Shown here: positions 1-8,213 of the stretch, in pieces
Layout of the letters: each line of letters opens with the position of its first letter
Numbering within the stretch: the stretch's first letter is position 1
Assembly (NCBI GenBank): GCA_017516485.1
Contig: JAFXCH010000018.1
Span: 1-44,920 of the forward strand
DNA from: Clostridia bacterium
GTDB lineage: Bacteria > Bacillota > Clostridia > Oscillospirales > Acutalibacteraceae
Reading direction: 5' to 3'
Length of the DNA: 44,920 nucleotides
Translations under genes and position numbers: made by a program
The notes under the pieces: generated by a model
The model's input: only the letters and a program-made list of their open reading frames with translations
Databases searched by the model: none
What the model was told of the DNA's origin: nothing

Positions 1-627
1 ACGTGCACGGCGGAAGTCACCCTTTCTGTGGGGACCGTCAAGGATCATCTGATCGCCTGTGTAAGCGTGAACAGTTGTCATGATACCGCTCTGTACGGGT
101 GCATAATCGTTGAGAGCCTTAGCCATGGGAGCAAGGCAGTTTGTTGTGCAGGAAGCAGCAGAGATGATTGTATCCTCAGCTGTGAGAGTGTTCTCGTTTA
201 CGCTGTAAACGATTGTGGGAAGATCGTTGCCTGCGGGAGCAGAGATAACAACCTTCTTAGCACCTGCATCGATGTGAGCCTGTGCCTTTGCCTTGGAGCA
301 GTAGAAACCTGTGCACTCGAGAACAACGTCAACGCCGATCTCGCCCCAGGGGAGCTCTGCTGCGTTAGCCATAGCATAAATCTTAAGAGTCTTGCCGTCT
401 ACTGTGATTGTGCCTGCCTCGTCATCAGCGGAAACTGTGTGAAGGTTCTCGCCGATTGTGCCGCAGTAACCGCCCTGAGCTGTGTCGTACTTGAGAAGAG
501 TAGCGAGCATTGAGGGCTTTGTGAGGTCGTTGATAGCAACAACATCATAACCTTCTGCGCCGAACATCTGGCGGAATGCGAGACGGCCGATACGACCGAA
601 ACCGTTAATAGCAACTTTAACTGACAT
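1..627 (-). CDS. gap: Glyceraldehyde-3-phosphate dehydrogenase, N-terminal 209 residues (runs off the window)
   Basis: Converts glyceraldehyde-3-phosphate to 1,3-bisphosphoglycerate with NAD in cytosolic glycolysis. The reverse strand reads [15 protein letters not shown], the NAD-binding Rossmann start, and then the catalytic-domain motif [11 protein letters not shown] with nucleophile Cys160 and the histidine of [10 protein letters not shown] near 187. The frame stays open to base 1, so roughly the last 120 residues of a normal 330-340 residue enzyme lie outside the window. The start is ATG at 627, 8 nt after GGAGG. A consensus promoter lies upstream at 676-704, so it probably begins its own transcript. 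The protein family is certain; the symbol is by homology. Confidence 0.97.
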   Translation of the reverse strand, partial: MSVKVAINGFGRIGRLAFRQMFGAEGYDVVAINDLTKPSMLATLLKYDTAQGGYCGTIGENLHTVSADDEAGTITVDGKTLKIYAMANAAELPWGEIGVDVVLECTGFYCSKAKAQAHIDAGAKKVVISAPAGNDLPTIVYSVNENTLTAEDTIISAASCTTNCLAPMAKALNDYAPVQSGIMTTVHAYTGDQMILDGPHRKGDFRRAR

Positions 628-675
628 TTTTCATACCTCCGAAAAAGTTTTATTTTGGATTTTTATACCTTTGTT

Positions 676-704
676 ATTCTATCCGTTTTTTTGTCGATAT
701 GCAA
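676..704 (-). promoter_or_regulatory. Sigma-A-type promoter for gap
   Basis: On the minus strand, TTGCAT (699-704) and TAGAAT (676-681) are separated by 17 nt, about 50 nt upstream of the gap start codon. Judged only by fit to consensus. Confidence 0.6.
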
Positions 705-775
705 GCGTTTTTCCAACTTTTGTAACTTAGCACAAATTACCATAAAACGGCAGAGATTTTTTTGATATTCTGCCC

Positions 776-1885
776 CTATTTTGAAAGCAAAACCAACGCC
801 TCTGCAGCTTCCTGCGGAGTATAGCCACCGGGGGTGCACTCAAAATTTTTCGGGATTGCACTCCAGCGTTTTATAAGTTCAGCCGCACGTTCCTCGGTTA
901 TTACGATATCCGAACAGCCTGCAAGAGTTTTTAGCGTGTAAACAATATTCTCTTTGGTATCGCCAAGCAAAGTTATAAGCGACTGTGCACGCTCGGGTGC
1001 ATATTTCTCCGCTTTTTCCATAAGTCTGTCGAAAAATGCAGCACAGGCTCTGCCGTGAGGAATGCCGTAATGCTCGGTAAGGATATAGCCGACGGGATGC
1101 GGAAACAGTGTACCGCAGTAATTCAGAGTAAATCCGGCACTGAGTGAAGCGTGATAAAGCACCTCTCTGCCCTTTTCATCAGGCAGCTCACCGTCGGCAA
1201 GAAACTTTTTGAGATAGAAATATATTTTTGGCAGGCACTCTGCGGCAAAGGCCGATGCAGGCTCATTACACTTAGGGCCAAGCCAGCCTTCTGCAGCATG
1301 CATAAATGCATCGAGTGCCGTTGAAACCGTAACGCCCATCGGACAGGAAACGGTGTATCGCCAATCAGCAAAAACAAGGTTGAAATATCCGAAATCACCT
1401 TTGATACTGCGCTTTACACCCTTTGTATCGGTCAGCACACTTACCGCAGAAATTTCACTGCCCGTACCCGAGGTAGTACCGATACCGATTGTGGGAAGCG
1501 GTGAATTCTCATAATTCATACGGTAAACCTCTTCCGCTCCCAGGTCAGGATTAGCGGCAAAAACAGCAGCAGCTTTTACCGCATCGAGTGCAGAACCGCC
1601 GCCAATGCCGACAAGAAAATCCGCACCGAATTCTGCCGCAATAAGACCAGCTTCACGGCAGGAAGTAACAAGCGGATTCTCACCTATTTTATTATAAATT
1701 TTATACTCAATATTTTCTTTGGCAAAAGCAATTTCAAGGTCGGCAAGTGCACCGCTCTTAACAGCACCCGTACCGCCGGTTACTACTACACATTTCTTAC
1801 CAAAACGGCTGAACATAGCAGACTGTGCAATCACAACACCCTCACCGCCGACAACACGTGCAGGCATATAAAAATCGTAAGCCAT
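776..1885 (-). CDS. Iron-containing alcohol dehydrogenase (group III)
   Basis: NAD(P)-dependent Fe-ADH of 369 residues, the usual length for the family. The nucleotide-binding GIGGGSALD motif is at about 94-101 and TSGTGSE at about 138-144. The metal ligands are all visible: Asp192 and His196 in ALDAFMHAAEG, and His263 and His277, spaced 14 apart in the segment HPVGYILTEHYGIPHG. It probably interconverts an aldehyde and an alcohol (butanol/propanediol-type) during fermentation; the substrate cannot be told from sequence. The gene is monocistronic and divergent from the Rnf operon. Its own promoter is at 1918-1946 and AAGGAGGAAG precedes the ATG. Confidence 0.9.
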   Translation of the reverse strand: MAYDFYMPARVVGGEGVVIAQSAMFSRFGKKCVVVTGGTGAVKSGALADLEIAFAKENIEYKIYNKIGENPLVTSCREAGLIAAEFGADFLVGIGGGSALDAVKAAAVFAANPDLGAEEVYRMNYENSPLPTIGIGTTSGTGSEISAVSVLTDTKGVKRSIKGDFGYFNLVFADWRYTVSCPMGVTVSTALDAFMHAAEGWLGPKCNEPASAFAAECLPKIYFYLKKFLADGELPDEKGREVLYHASLSAGFTLNYCGTLFPHPVGYILTEHYGIPHGRACAAFFDRLMEKAEKYAPERAQSLITLLGDTKENIVYTLKTLAGCSDIVITEERAAELIKRWSAIPKNFECTPGGYTPQEAAEALVLLSK

Positions 1886-1917
1886 ATAAACTTCCTCCTT
1901 ATTTCAACAACATAATA

Positions 1918-1946
1918 ATTTTATCAAAACAACCGATAAAAAACAA
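1918..1946 (-). promoter_or_regulatory. Promoter for the iron alcohol dehydrogenase
   Basis: Minus strand TTGTTT (1941-1946), 17 nt spacer, TAAAAT (1918-1923). A weaker match than the promoter facing the other way at 1991-2019, with which it shares a short divergent intergenic region. Confidence 0.45.
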
Positions 1947-1990
1947 GAGTGCTTTTGTTAAAATCATATATAAATAACTATAAATTCCTC

Positions 1991-2019
1991 TTGATTTATA
2001 TTATATTTTATTATATAAT
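1991..2019 (+). promoter_or_regulatory. Promoter of the apbE-rnf operon
   Basis: TTGATT (1991-1996), 17 nt spacer, TATAAT (2014-2019), in AT-rich DNA 41 nt before the apbE start. It is the only good promoter seen before rnfB, and the following nine genes overlap or nearly touch, so it probably drives all of them. Confidence 0.7.
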
Positions 2020-2059
2020 ACTATATCGATAAAGTATGTCGATTAAAGGAGTGCATCTG

Positions 2060-3070
2060 ATGAAAAAGAAGCTCATAGCTGCCGCAGTTGCAGTGGTGCT
2101 TGTTTTTGTCATAGTTGCCAATTTCATTTTTTCGCGTACCGTTAACGAAGTTTTTATGGCAATGAACACAACAGTCAGCCTCAACATTGAGTGCTACAAA
2201 CCGGATAAAACCGCACAAAAAATCAAGGACGAAATCACACGTCTTGACGTTGAACTGCTTTCAAGAACCAACACTTCATCTGAAATTTATGCCGTAAACA
2301 ACGGTAAAGTTCAGGTAAGCGACGAATTAGCCGACCTGCTCAGGGAATTAAAGCAGATTGAGATTGATTCCGGCGGTGCATTCTGTGTCGGTCTCGGTGC
2401 ACTTTCCGACTTGTGGGGTATAGGCACTGACAAAGCAAGAGTGCCGACACAAGCTGAGATTGATGCAACAATCAAAAACGCACACGAATGGAGCATTGAC
2501 GGCAACACAGTATATCTTCCCGTTGGTGTCAGGCTTGATATGGGTGCTGTCGGTAAAGGCTATGCCTGCGACAGTATAACAGATATACTCTCTGATACAA
2601 ACCGCGCAAGAGTTGTTGCCGCAGTAGGCGGCAGTGTACTTGCATACTCATCGAAAGCAAAAGATAAATTCACAATCGGCATACGCGATCCTCTCGAGCA
2701 AACGCTCAGCACCTGCGCAACAATCGAAACTACATCTGCCTGTGTTTCAACGTCAGGCAATTACGAAAGATTTTTTGAAGACAAAAACGGCAATCGTTAT
2801 CATCATATTTTTGACCCGTCAACAGGTTACCCTGCGGACAGCGGGCTCATAAGCGTTACTGTCATAACAAACAGCGGCTGTGTTTCTGACGCACTTTCAA
2901 CAGCCTGCTTTGTGCTCGGCATCAAAAAAAGCCTGCCTTTGCTTGAAAAATACGGCGCAGAAGCAGTTTTCATTACAAACAATAACGAAATTATCACTAC
3001 ATTGAGTGACGGTGACAGCGCAAAACTGACCGTAACAAACAACAATTATAAACTTGGTGAACTCGAATGA
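2060..3070 (+). CDS. apbE: ApbE-type FAD:protein FMN transferase (lipoprotein-like, membrane-anchored)
   Basis: Transfers FMN from FAD to a threonine of target proteins, here presumably RnfG and RnfD encoded downstream. The 336-residue protein starts with KKK and a single hydrophobic segment (about 5-27), so it is exported or anchored facing outside. ApbE hallmarks follow: DMGAVGKGYACD, AAVGGSVLAY, TSGNYERFF, HHIFDPSTGYPA and the C-terminal SDALSTACFVLG. I chose ATG 2060 over an in-frame ATG at 2036 because AAAGGAG lies 8 nt before it and the signal follows directly. The stop overlaps the next gene (ATGA), which indicates translational coupling. First gene of the Rnf operon. Confidence 0.93.
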   Translation: MKKKLIAAAVAVVLVFVIVANFIFSRTVNEVFMAMNTTVSLNIECYKPDKTAQKIKDEITRLDVELLSRTNTSSEIYAVNNGKVQVSDELADLLRELKQIEIDSGGAFCVGLGALSDLWGIGTDKARVPTQAEIDATIKNAHEWSIDGNTVYLPVGVRLDMGAVGKGYACDSITDILSDTNRARVVAAVGGSVLAYSSKAKDKFTIGIRDPLEQTLSTCATIETTSACVSTSGNYERFFEDKNGNRYHHIFDPSTGYPADSGLISVTVITNSGCVSDALSTACFVLGIKKSLPLLEKYGAEAVFITNNNEIITTLSDGDSAKLTVTNNNYKLGELE

Positions 3071-3444
3071 AAAAGCTCATCAGACCACTTGATATAATAC
3101 TGATTGCCGTATTGCTGGCAAGTGCAATCGGTTTTGGTATTTATACAAAAAACAGCACCGAATCCGCAACAGCCGTAATTTACATTGACGGTGAGATATA
3201 TCAAAGCATAGAACTAAATAAGGTAGAAAATAGCTATGAGCTCAACCTGCCATGCACACCAAAAGCAAAACTTTGGGTTGAAAAAGGCTGCATATCATTT
3301 ATTCAGGCCGAGTGTAGCGACAAGCTTTGTGTCAGTTCCGGAAAACTTAAGCACAGAGGTGACACTGCTGCCTGCCTGCCCGCAAAGGCAGTTGTAACCA
3401 TAGAAAACGGAGGAGAAAAAGAAATAGATGCCCTCGTTTACTGA
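3067..3444 (+). CDS. NusG domain II-containing membrane-anchored protein
   Basis: A 125-residue protein with one N-terminal hydrophobic segment (about 9-26) and a small extracytoplasmic beta domain resembling the NusG-II family. The Cys pair in QAECSDKLCVSSG followed by CLPAKAVVTIEN is typical of clostridial members. Such proteins regularly sit between apbE and rnf genes, and a role in Rnf assembly or redox has been guessed, but none is established to my knowledge. The start overlaps the apbE stop as ATGA, and the end overlaps the next gene by 17 nt. Confidence 0.8.
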   Translation: MKKLIRPLDIILIAVLLASAIGFGIYTKNSTESATAVIYIDGEIYQSIELNKVENSYELNLPCTPKAKLWVEKGCISFIQAECSDKLCVSSGKLKHRGDTAACLPAKAVVTIENGGEKEIDALVY

Positions 3445-3994
3445 TAAAAAAAGTCCTGCCCGCAGAGTTGCGCTTGCAGGTATACTCGGTGCCGAGGCAC
3501 TGGCGCTGGCATGGCTTGAGTCACTTTTGCCTGCATTCCCGTTTTTGCCGCCCGGTGCAAAGCCCGGACTGTCCAACATTGTGACAATGTTTGCAGTATC
3601 AACACTGAATATATCCGATGCGTTTTTCATAGTGCTTATCAAGTCTGCATTCGCAGGTATCACAAGAGGGCTTACGGCGTTTTTTATGAGCCTTTGCGGC
3701 GGACTTATGAGCCTTGCGGCAATGGTGCTCATCTTCAGGGTTTCGAAGAAAAACCGTCTCGGTCTTATCGGCACCGGTGTATGCTGTGCTCTGGCGCACA
3801 ACCTCGGTCAGCTTATTGCCGCAGCAATTATTACCGATACGGTAACTATCGCAGGCTACGCCCCTGCACTTCTGATTTTCGGCGTATGCACAGGTATAGT
3901 AACGGGCTGTGTTTTCAGAGCAGTCAGTCCGCTATTAATAAAGATAAGTAAACATTTTGTTTCCACCCCCAAATCCACAACGGAAACAAATTAA
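3428..3994 (+). CDS. Gx transporter family / heptaprenyl diphosphate synthase component I-like membrane protein
   Basis: A 188-residue integral membrane protein with about five hydrophobic helices. The N-terminal portion (ARRVALAGILGAEALALAWLE, then PFPFLPPGAKPGLSNIVT in spirit) fits the Gx/HepI family that accompanies rnf operons in Clostridia. The motif PGAKPGLSN at about 42-50 is the most diagnostic. The annotated names conflict: quinone or isoprenoid synthesis on one side, a small-solute transporter on the other. I therefore make no substrate claim. GGAGGAG precedes the ATG, which lies inside the end of the NusG-II gene. Confidence 0.75.
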   Translation: MPSFTDKKSPARRVALAGILGAEALALAWLESLLPAFPFLPPGAKPGLSNIVTMFAVSTLNISDAFFIVLIKSAFAGITRGLTAFFMSLCGGLMSLAAMVLIFRVSKKNRLGLIGTGVCCALAHNLGQLIAAAIITDTVTIAGYAPALLIFGVCTGIVTGCVFRAVSPLLIKISKHFVSTPKSTTETN

Positions 3995-4008
3995 CAGGAG
4001 ATGATATT

Positions 4009-5361
4009 ATGAAAGGATACTCCGCAGGCGGCGTGCTTTCAGCCGTCGTAAAAGGCAGAGGCGGCGTAAGTGTTTCGCACAGCAAAAACACTCAGGACTG
4101 TAAAATTGTCCGTATGCCTCCTCCCGAAAAAGTAGTACTCCCCATGCAGCAGCACATCGGTGCACCTTGCGAGCCGCTGGTTAAAATCGGCGACGAGGTA
4201 AAGGTAGGCCAGATTATTGCTGACACAGACAAGTTTGTGAGTGCCCCTATACACTCATCCGTATCGGGTAAGGTAACTGCAATCGGTGAGGTCAAGCTTG
4301 CAAACGGTTCTATTGCAAAGGCTGTCACAATCGAGTCCGACGGTGAAATGACTATGTTTGAAGGTCTGGAGCCGCCCAAAGTAGAAAATGCCCAGGACCT
4401 TATCAAGGCAGCCCGTGCATCGGGTCTTGTAGGCCTCGGCGGTGCAGGTTTCCCTGCTCACGTCAAACTTGCACTTATGCCCAACGAAAATATCGACACA
4501 CTGATTGTCAATGCTGCAGAGTGTGAGCCGTACATTACCGTCGACTACCGTGAGTGTATGGAAAACAGCGCAAACATTATCAAAGGTGTTGTTACACTCA
4601 AAAAATATCTCGGTTTCAAAAAGGTTGTTATCGCTGTTGAAGATAACAAGCCCCAGGCTATCAATCTGCTCAACAAGCAGATAAAAGATATAGCAGGCGG
4701 CGATAAGGACATTAATATTATGGCACTAAAATCAAAGTATCCGCAAGGTGCTGAAAAGGTTATGATTCAGTCCGTAACAGGCAGAAAAGTTCCTCCCGGA
4801 AAGCTGCCCTCCGATGTCGGCTGTGTGCTTATGAATGTTGCCAGTGTTGCTTTCATTCAGCGCTATATTGAAACAGGCAAGCCCCTTGTCAGCCGCTCTG
4901 TAACAGTTGACGGCTCGGCAATTCACACACCTAAGAATGTGCGTGTACCAATCGGCACAAGCATTAACGATATAATCGAATTCTGCGGTGGCTTCAAAGC
5001 AGAACCTTTCAAGATTATTTCAGGCGGTCCGATGATGGGTGCCGCAATAGTCGGAACAGATATTCCCCTGCTCAAGCAGAATAACGCTATTCTTGCATTT
5101 GCTGAGGGCACATTCAAGGTCAAGCCGGAGCGTGACTGCATCCGTTGCGGCCGCTGTGCTCAGGTCTGCCCGATGAGCCTTATGCCCACACTTATCGCAC
5201 GCTACGCCAAGTCAAAGGAAGCTGACAAGCTCACAGACACAGGTGTTATGGTATGTATGGAATGCGGCAGCTGTGCATACGTATGTCCGGCAGGTCTGCC
5301 GCTCGTACAGCATATGCTCCTTGCAAAATCAGTTATAAGAGAGGCAGGTGCAAAGAAATGA
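4009..5361 (+). CDS. rnfC: Rnf complex subunit C (NADH/FMN and 4Fe-4S subunit)
   Basis: Peripheral cytoplasmic subunit of the ion-translocating ferredoxin:NAD oxidoreductase, and the likely site of NAD reduction. The 450 residues show a barrel-sandwich N-terminus, the nucleotide/FMN loop GLGGAGFP near 145, then NAAECEPYI. Two C-terminal 4Fe-4S motifs follow: Cys377, 380, 383, 387 and Cys416, 419, 422, 426. This is the short clostridial form, without the long Ala/Lys-rich tail of proteobacterial RnfC. AGGAGATG lies just before the ATG. The stop overlaps rnfD as ATGA. Confidence 0.96.
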   Translation: MKGYSAGGVLSAVVKGRGGVSVSHSKNTQDCKIVRMPPPEKVVLPMQQHIGAPCEPLVKIGDEVKVGQIIADTDKFVSAPIHSSVSGKVTAIGEVKLANGSIAKAVTIESDGEMTMFEGLEPPKVENAQDLIKAARASGLVGLGGAGFPAHVKLALMPNENIDTLIVNAAECEPYITVDYRECMENSANIIKGVVTLKKYLGFKKVVIAVEDNKPQAINLLNKQIKDIAGGDKDINIMALKSKYPQGAEKVMIQSVTGRKVPPGKLPSDVGCVLMNVASVAFIQRYIETGKPLVSRSVTVDGSAIHTPKNVRVPIGTSINDIIEFCGGFKAEPFKIISGGPMMGAAIVGTDIPLLKQNNAILAFAEGTFKVKPERDCIRCGRCAQVCPMSLMPTLIARYAKSKEADKLTDTGVMVCMECGSCAYVCPAGLPLVQHMLLAKSVIREAGAKK

Positions 5362-6332
5362 GTGTAAATAAAAAGCTTACCGTCAGCGCTTCGCCGCACG
5401 TGCGCTCACCGCACACAGCTACCGGCATTATGCTCGACGTTATAATCGCACTTATCCCCGCACTTATTGCGGCAATCGTTATCTTCGGCACACAGGTACT
5501 TCTGGTCACAATAGTTTGTGTAGGCACAGCCGTACTTTCCGAGTACCTCTGCCGTAAAGTTATGAAACGCCACCAGACAATAGGCGACCTGAGCGCTGTT
5601 GTTACAGGCCTTCTTCTCGCTTTCAATCTGCCTGTTTCAATCCCTCTCTGGATAGCAGCAATCGGCAGCATTATAGCAATAGTTGTAGTCAAGCAGATGT
5701 TCGGCGGCATCGGTCAGAACTTTGTTAATCCCGCACTTGCCGCTCGTATCATTCTCCTTGTTTCATTCCCTGCAAAGATGACTACATGGACACTTGACGG
5801 TGTTACAACCGCAACTCCTCTCGCTTCACTCAAATCAGGTGCTGTTGATAAAACTGCTCTTCCGTCTATGGTTGATATGCTCATCGGTCAGCACGGCGGC
5901 TGTCTCGGTGAGGTTTGTTCAGCTGCTCTTATTCTCGGCGGTATCTATCTTATTGTCCGCAAGGTTATCTCCCCTGCTATTCCGTTAAGCTACATCGGTA
6001 CAGTTGCAGTGCTTATGCTTATTGCAGGTAAGTTCAGCCTTGAATTCACAGCATACCAGCTCCTCAGCGGCGGTCTTCTTATCGGTGCTATCTTTATGGC
6101 AACCGACTATACAACAAGCCCCGTCAGCTTCAAGGGCAAGATTATATTCGGTATAGGTTGCGGTCTCATCACTGCGGCAATCCGTATTTTCGGCGGATAC
6201 CCCGAAGGTGTTTCCTTCTCAATCATCATTATGAATATCCTTGTACCTCATATTGAAAGACTTACAACAGCCAAGCCCTTCGGCACACCCAAAAAGGATA
6301 AAAAAGCAGAGAAGGAGGCGGCAAAGGCATGA
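5358..6332 (+). CDS. rnfD: Rnf complex subunit D (flavinylated membrane subunit)
   Basis: Integral membrane subunit of 324 residues with about nine to ten hydrophobic helices; forms the ion path together with RnfA and RnfE and carries covalent FMN. The start is ATG 5358, overlapping the rnfC stop; open sequence further upstream in this frame lies inside rnfC and is not used. SPH..T near 17-20 and GGIGQNFVNPALAAR at 116-130 are family landmarks. The expected FMN-threonine motif is present as DGVTTATPL (147-155), with Thr153 the probable attachment site. It reads TTAT where the common form is SGAT or TGAT. The stop overlaps rnfG as ATGA. Confidence 0.95.
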   Translation: MSVNKKLTVSASPHVRSPHTATGIMLDVIIALIPALIAAIVIFGTQVLLVTIVCVGTAVLSEYLCRKVMKRHQTIGDLSAVVTGLLLAFNLPVSIPLWIAAIGSIIAIVVVKQMFGGIGQNFVNPALAARIILLVSFPAKMTTWTLDGVTTATPLASLKSGAVDKTALPSMVDMLIGQHGGCLGEVCSAALILGGIYLIVRKVISPAIPLSYIGTVAVLMLIAGKFSLEFTAYQLLSGGLLIGAIFMATDYTTSPVSFKGKIIFGIGCGLITAAIRIFGGYPEGVSFSIIIMNILVPHIERLTTAKPFGTPKKDKKAEKEAAKA

Positions 6333-6898
6333 AAAACTTCAAGCTCAGCGATATCCTCAAACCCGTAATTGTACTCACTGCAATATGCCTTATCACTTCC
6401 GCACTTCTCGCATACACAAACGATATCACAAAAGATAAAATCGCACAGCAGAACGTAATTGCCGCACAGGAAGCACAAAAGAAAGTGCTCTCGCAGGCTG
6501 CAGAGTTCGAAACCGTAAACGAAGGCAAAGCTGATGAATACATCATCGGTAAAGCTGCAGACGGCACAATTGTAGGCTACGTATTCACAACAACCGACAA
6601 GAGCTACGGCGGTGATATCGAAGTTATGGTCGGCATCAAACCCGACGGCACCGTAAACGCTGTTGAAATATTGACAATCAGCGACACACCCGGCCTCGGT
6701 ATGAATGCAAAAAACGCAACATTCCTTGACCAGTTCATCGGCAAAATCAAAGATATCGGCGTTAACAAAAACGAACCCGCTGAAAATGAAATCAAGGCAC
6801 TCACAGGTGCTACAATCACATCAAGTGCTGTAACAAGAGCGGTCAACACCGCACTTGCACAATTTGAAACCGTAACAGGAGGTGCTGAAAATGGCTGA
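6329..6898 (+). CDS. rnfG: Rnf complex subunit G (flavoprotein)
   Basis: A 189-residue protein with one N-terminal membrane helix (about 12-29) and an extracytoplasmic FMN-binding domain. The flavinylation motif TGATITS is at 159-165, with Thr162 the predicted phosphoester-FMN site made by ApbE. The ISDTPGLG segment at 117-124 is another family signature. It passes electrons within the Rnf complex on the outer face. It overlaps rnfD at its start, and its last codons contain the rnfE start (ATGGCTGA), so translation is tightly coupled. Confidence 0.95.
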   Translation: MKNFKLSDILKPVIVLTAICLITSALLAYTNDITKDKIAQQNVIAAQEAQKKVLSQAAEFETVNEGKADEYIIGKAADGTIVGYVFTTTDKSYGGDIEVMVGIKPDGTVNAVEILTISDTPGLGMNAKNATFLDQFIGKIKDIGVNKNEPAENEIKALTGATITSSAVTRAVNTALAQFETVTGGAENG

Positions 6899-7598
6899 TA
6901 AAAAACCGCTCGTAAAAGAATTTACCAAAGGCCTCATCGCCGAAAACCCGGTTCTTCGCCTTGTTCTCGGTACCTGCCCCACACTTGCCGTTTCCACATC
7001 CGTTATGGGTGCGCTCGGTATGGGTGCTGCCGCTTCAATAGTTCTCATTTGCTCGAACATTGTTATATCGGCACTTCGTAAAATCATCCCCGGCAAAGTC
7101 AGAATTCCTGCTTACATCGTTATTATCGCTTCATTCGTTACTATAGTACAGATGCTCGTTAAGGCATTCTTTCCCGAAATTGACGAAAGCCTCGGCGTTT
7201 ATCTGCCGCTTATCGTTGTTAACTGCATCATCCTCGGCAGAGCTGAGGCATTCGCAGGCAAAAACAGCATTGTTGCTTCCGCACTCGACGGTATGGGTAT
7301 GGGCGTCGGCTTCACAGCCGCTCTGCTTGCAATGGCATTCATCCGTGAGCTTATAGGTACAGGTGCCATCAACGGCATTCAGATTTTCCCCGCAGATTTC
7401 TCAATGCTTATATTCATTCTGCCTCCCGGCGGCTTCTTCGTATTCGGTATGCTTATTGCTCTTGCCAACAAGCTTGCTGAGAAGAAGGGTAAGCCCAAAG
7501 CAGAACTCCACGGCTGCGAAAGCTGCCCGATGGCTGCAAGCTGTACCCTTATCAGCAGCGGTGAAAACTGCGATGTAAAGGAGGCGACCGTAAAATGA
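6891..7598 (+). CDS. rnfE: Rnf complex subunit E, with Cys-rich C-terminal tail
   Basis: A 235-residue membrane subunit homologous to RnfA. Paired half-helices carry LGTCPTLAV and VVNCIILGRAEAFA; their cysteines contribute to the Fe-S centre shared by RnfA and RnfE inside the membrane. The start is ATG 6891, 7 nt after AGGAGG; a possible ATG at 6882 is too close to that site. The C-terminus carries CESCPMAASC plus one more Cys, a tail seen in clostridial RnfE proteins that looks like an extra metal or Fe-S ligand set of unknown role. It ends in an ATGA overlap with rnfA. Confidence 0.95.
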   Translation: MADKKPLVKEFTKGLIAENPVLRLVLGTCPTLAVSTSVMGALGMGAAASIVLICSNIVISALRKIIPGKVRIPAYIVIIASFVTIVQMLVKAFFPEIDESLGVYLPLIVVNCIILGRAEAFAGKNSIVASALDGMGMGVGFTAALLAMAFIRELIGTGAINGIQIFPADFSMLIFILPPGGFFVFGMLIALANKLAEKKGKPKAELHGCESCPMAASCTLISSGENCDVKEATVK

Positions 7599-8194
7599 CA
7601 ATGACAAAAGAACTCCTTGCAATTCTTATGACAGCAATTCTTACGGAAAACTTCCTGCTGAGCAAATTCCTCGGTATCTGTCCGTTCCTCGGCGTTTCCA
7701 AGAAGCTCAACACCGCATCAGGTATGTCAATGGCAGTTATCTTTGTTATGCTCCTTGCAACTGCCGTAACCTACCCTATAAACAATTTCATCCTTGTACC
7801 CAACGGTCTTGCTTACCTGCAGACTATAGTATTTATCCTCGTTATTGCAGCGCTTGTTCAGCTCGTTGAAATTACACTTAAGAAGTATATTCCTTCGCTT
7901 TACAGTGCACTCGGTATTTATCTGCCGCTTATCACAACAAACTGTGCAGTCCTCGGTGTAGTTATTCTCAACGTTGACAACGGCTATAACTTTGCTTACT
8001 CGATGGTAAATACACTCGGCGCCGGCCTCGGCTTCCTCGTTGCGATGGTTATGTTTGCAGGTGTACGCGAAAGACTTGAAAGCTGCGATGTACCCAAGTT
8101 TATGCAGGGTCTTCCGATTACACTTGTTGCAGCATCACTCACATCAATCTCATTCCTCGGCTTCGCAGGAATTGTAGACGGTATATTCGGTTAA
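7595..8194 (+). CDS. rnfA: Rnf complex subunit A
   Basis: A 199-residue membrane protein with six hydrophobic helices. LGICPFLGVSK (about 26-36) and TTNCAVLGV (near 108-116) mirror the Cys-bearing half-helices of RnfE; the two subunits are pseudo-symmetric and together hold a 2Fe-2S centre, as established for Rnf/Nqr. The start overlaps the rnfE stop. A second ATG two codons downstream is possible but less favoured. The gap of 19 nt before rnfB carries AAAGGCGG. Confidence 0.95.
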   Translation: MTMTKELLAILMTAILTENFLLSKFLGICPFLGVSKKLNTASGMSMAVIFVMLLATAVTYPINNFILVPNGLAYLQTIVFILVIAALVQLVEITLKKYIPSLYSALGIYLPLITTNCAVLGVVILNVDNGYNFAYSMVNTLGAGLGFLVAMVMFAGVRERLESCDVPKFMQGLPITLVAASLTSISFLGFAGIVDGIFG

Positions 8195-8213
8195 GAAAGG
8201 CGGATAAAAAATT

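Noticed and set aside
28-513. Long plus-strand open frame at the window start
   Set aside because: It is antisense to GAPDH, whose reverse-strand protein is unmistakable; the plus frame is Cys/Ser-rich and resembles nothing.
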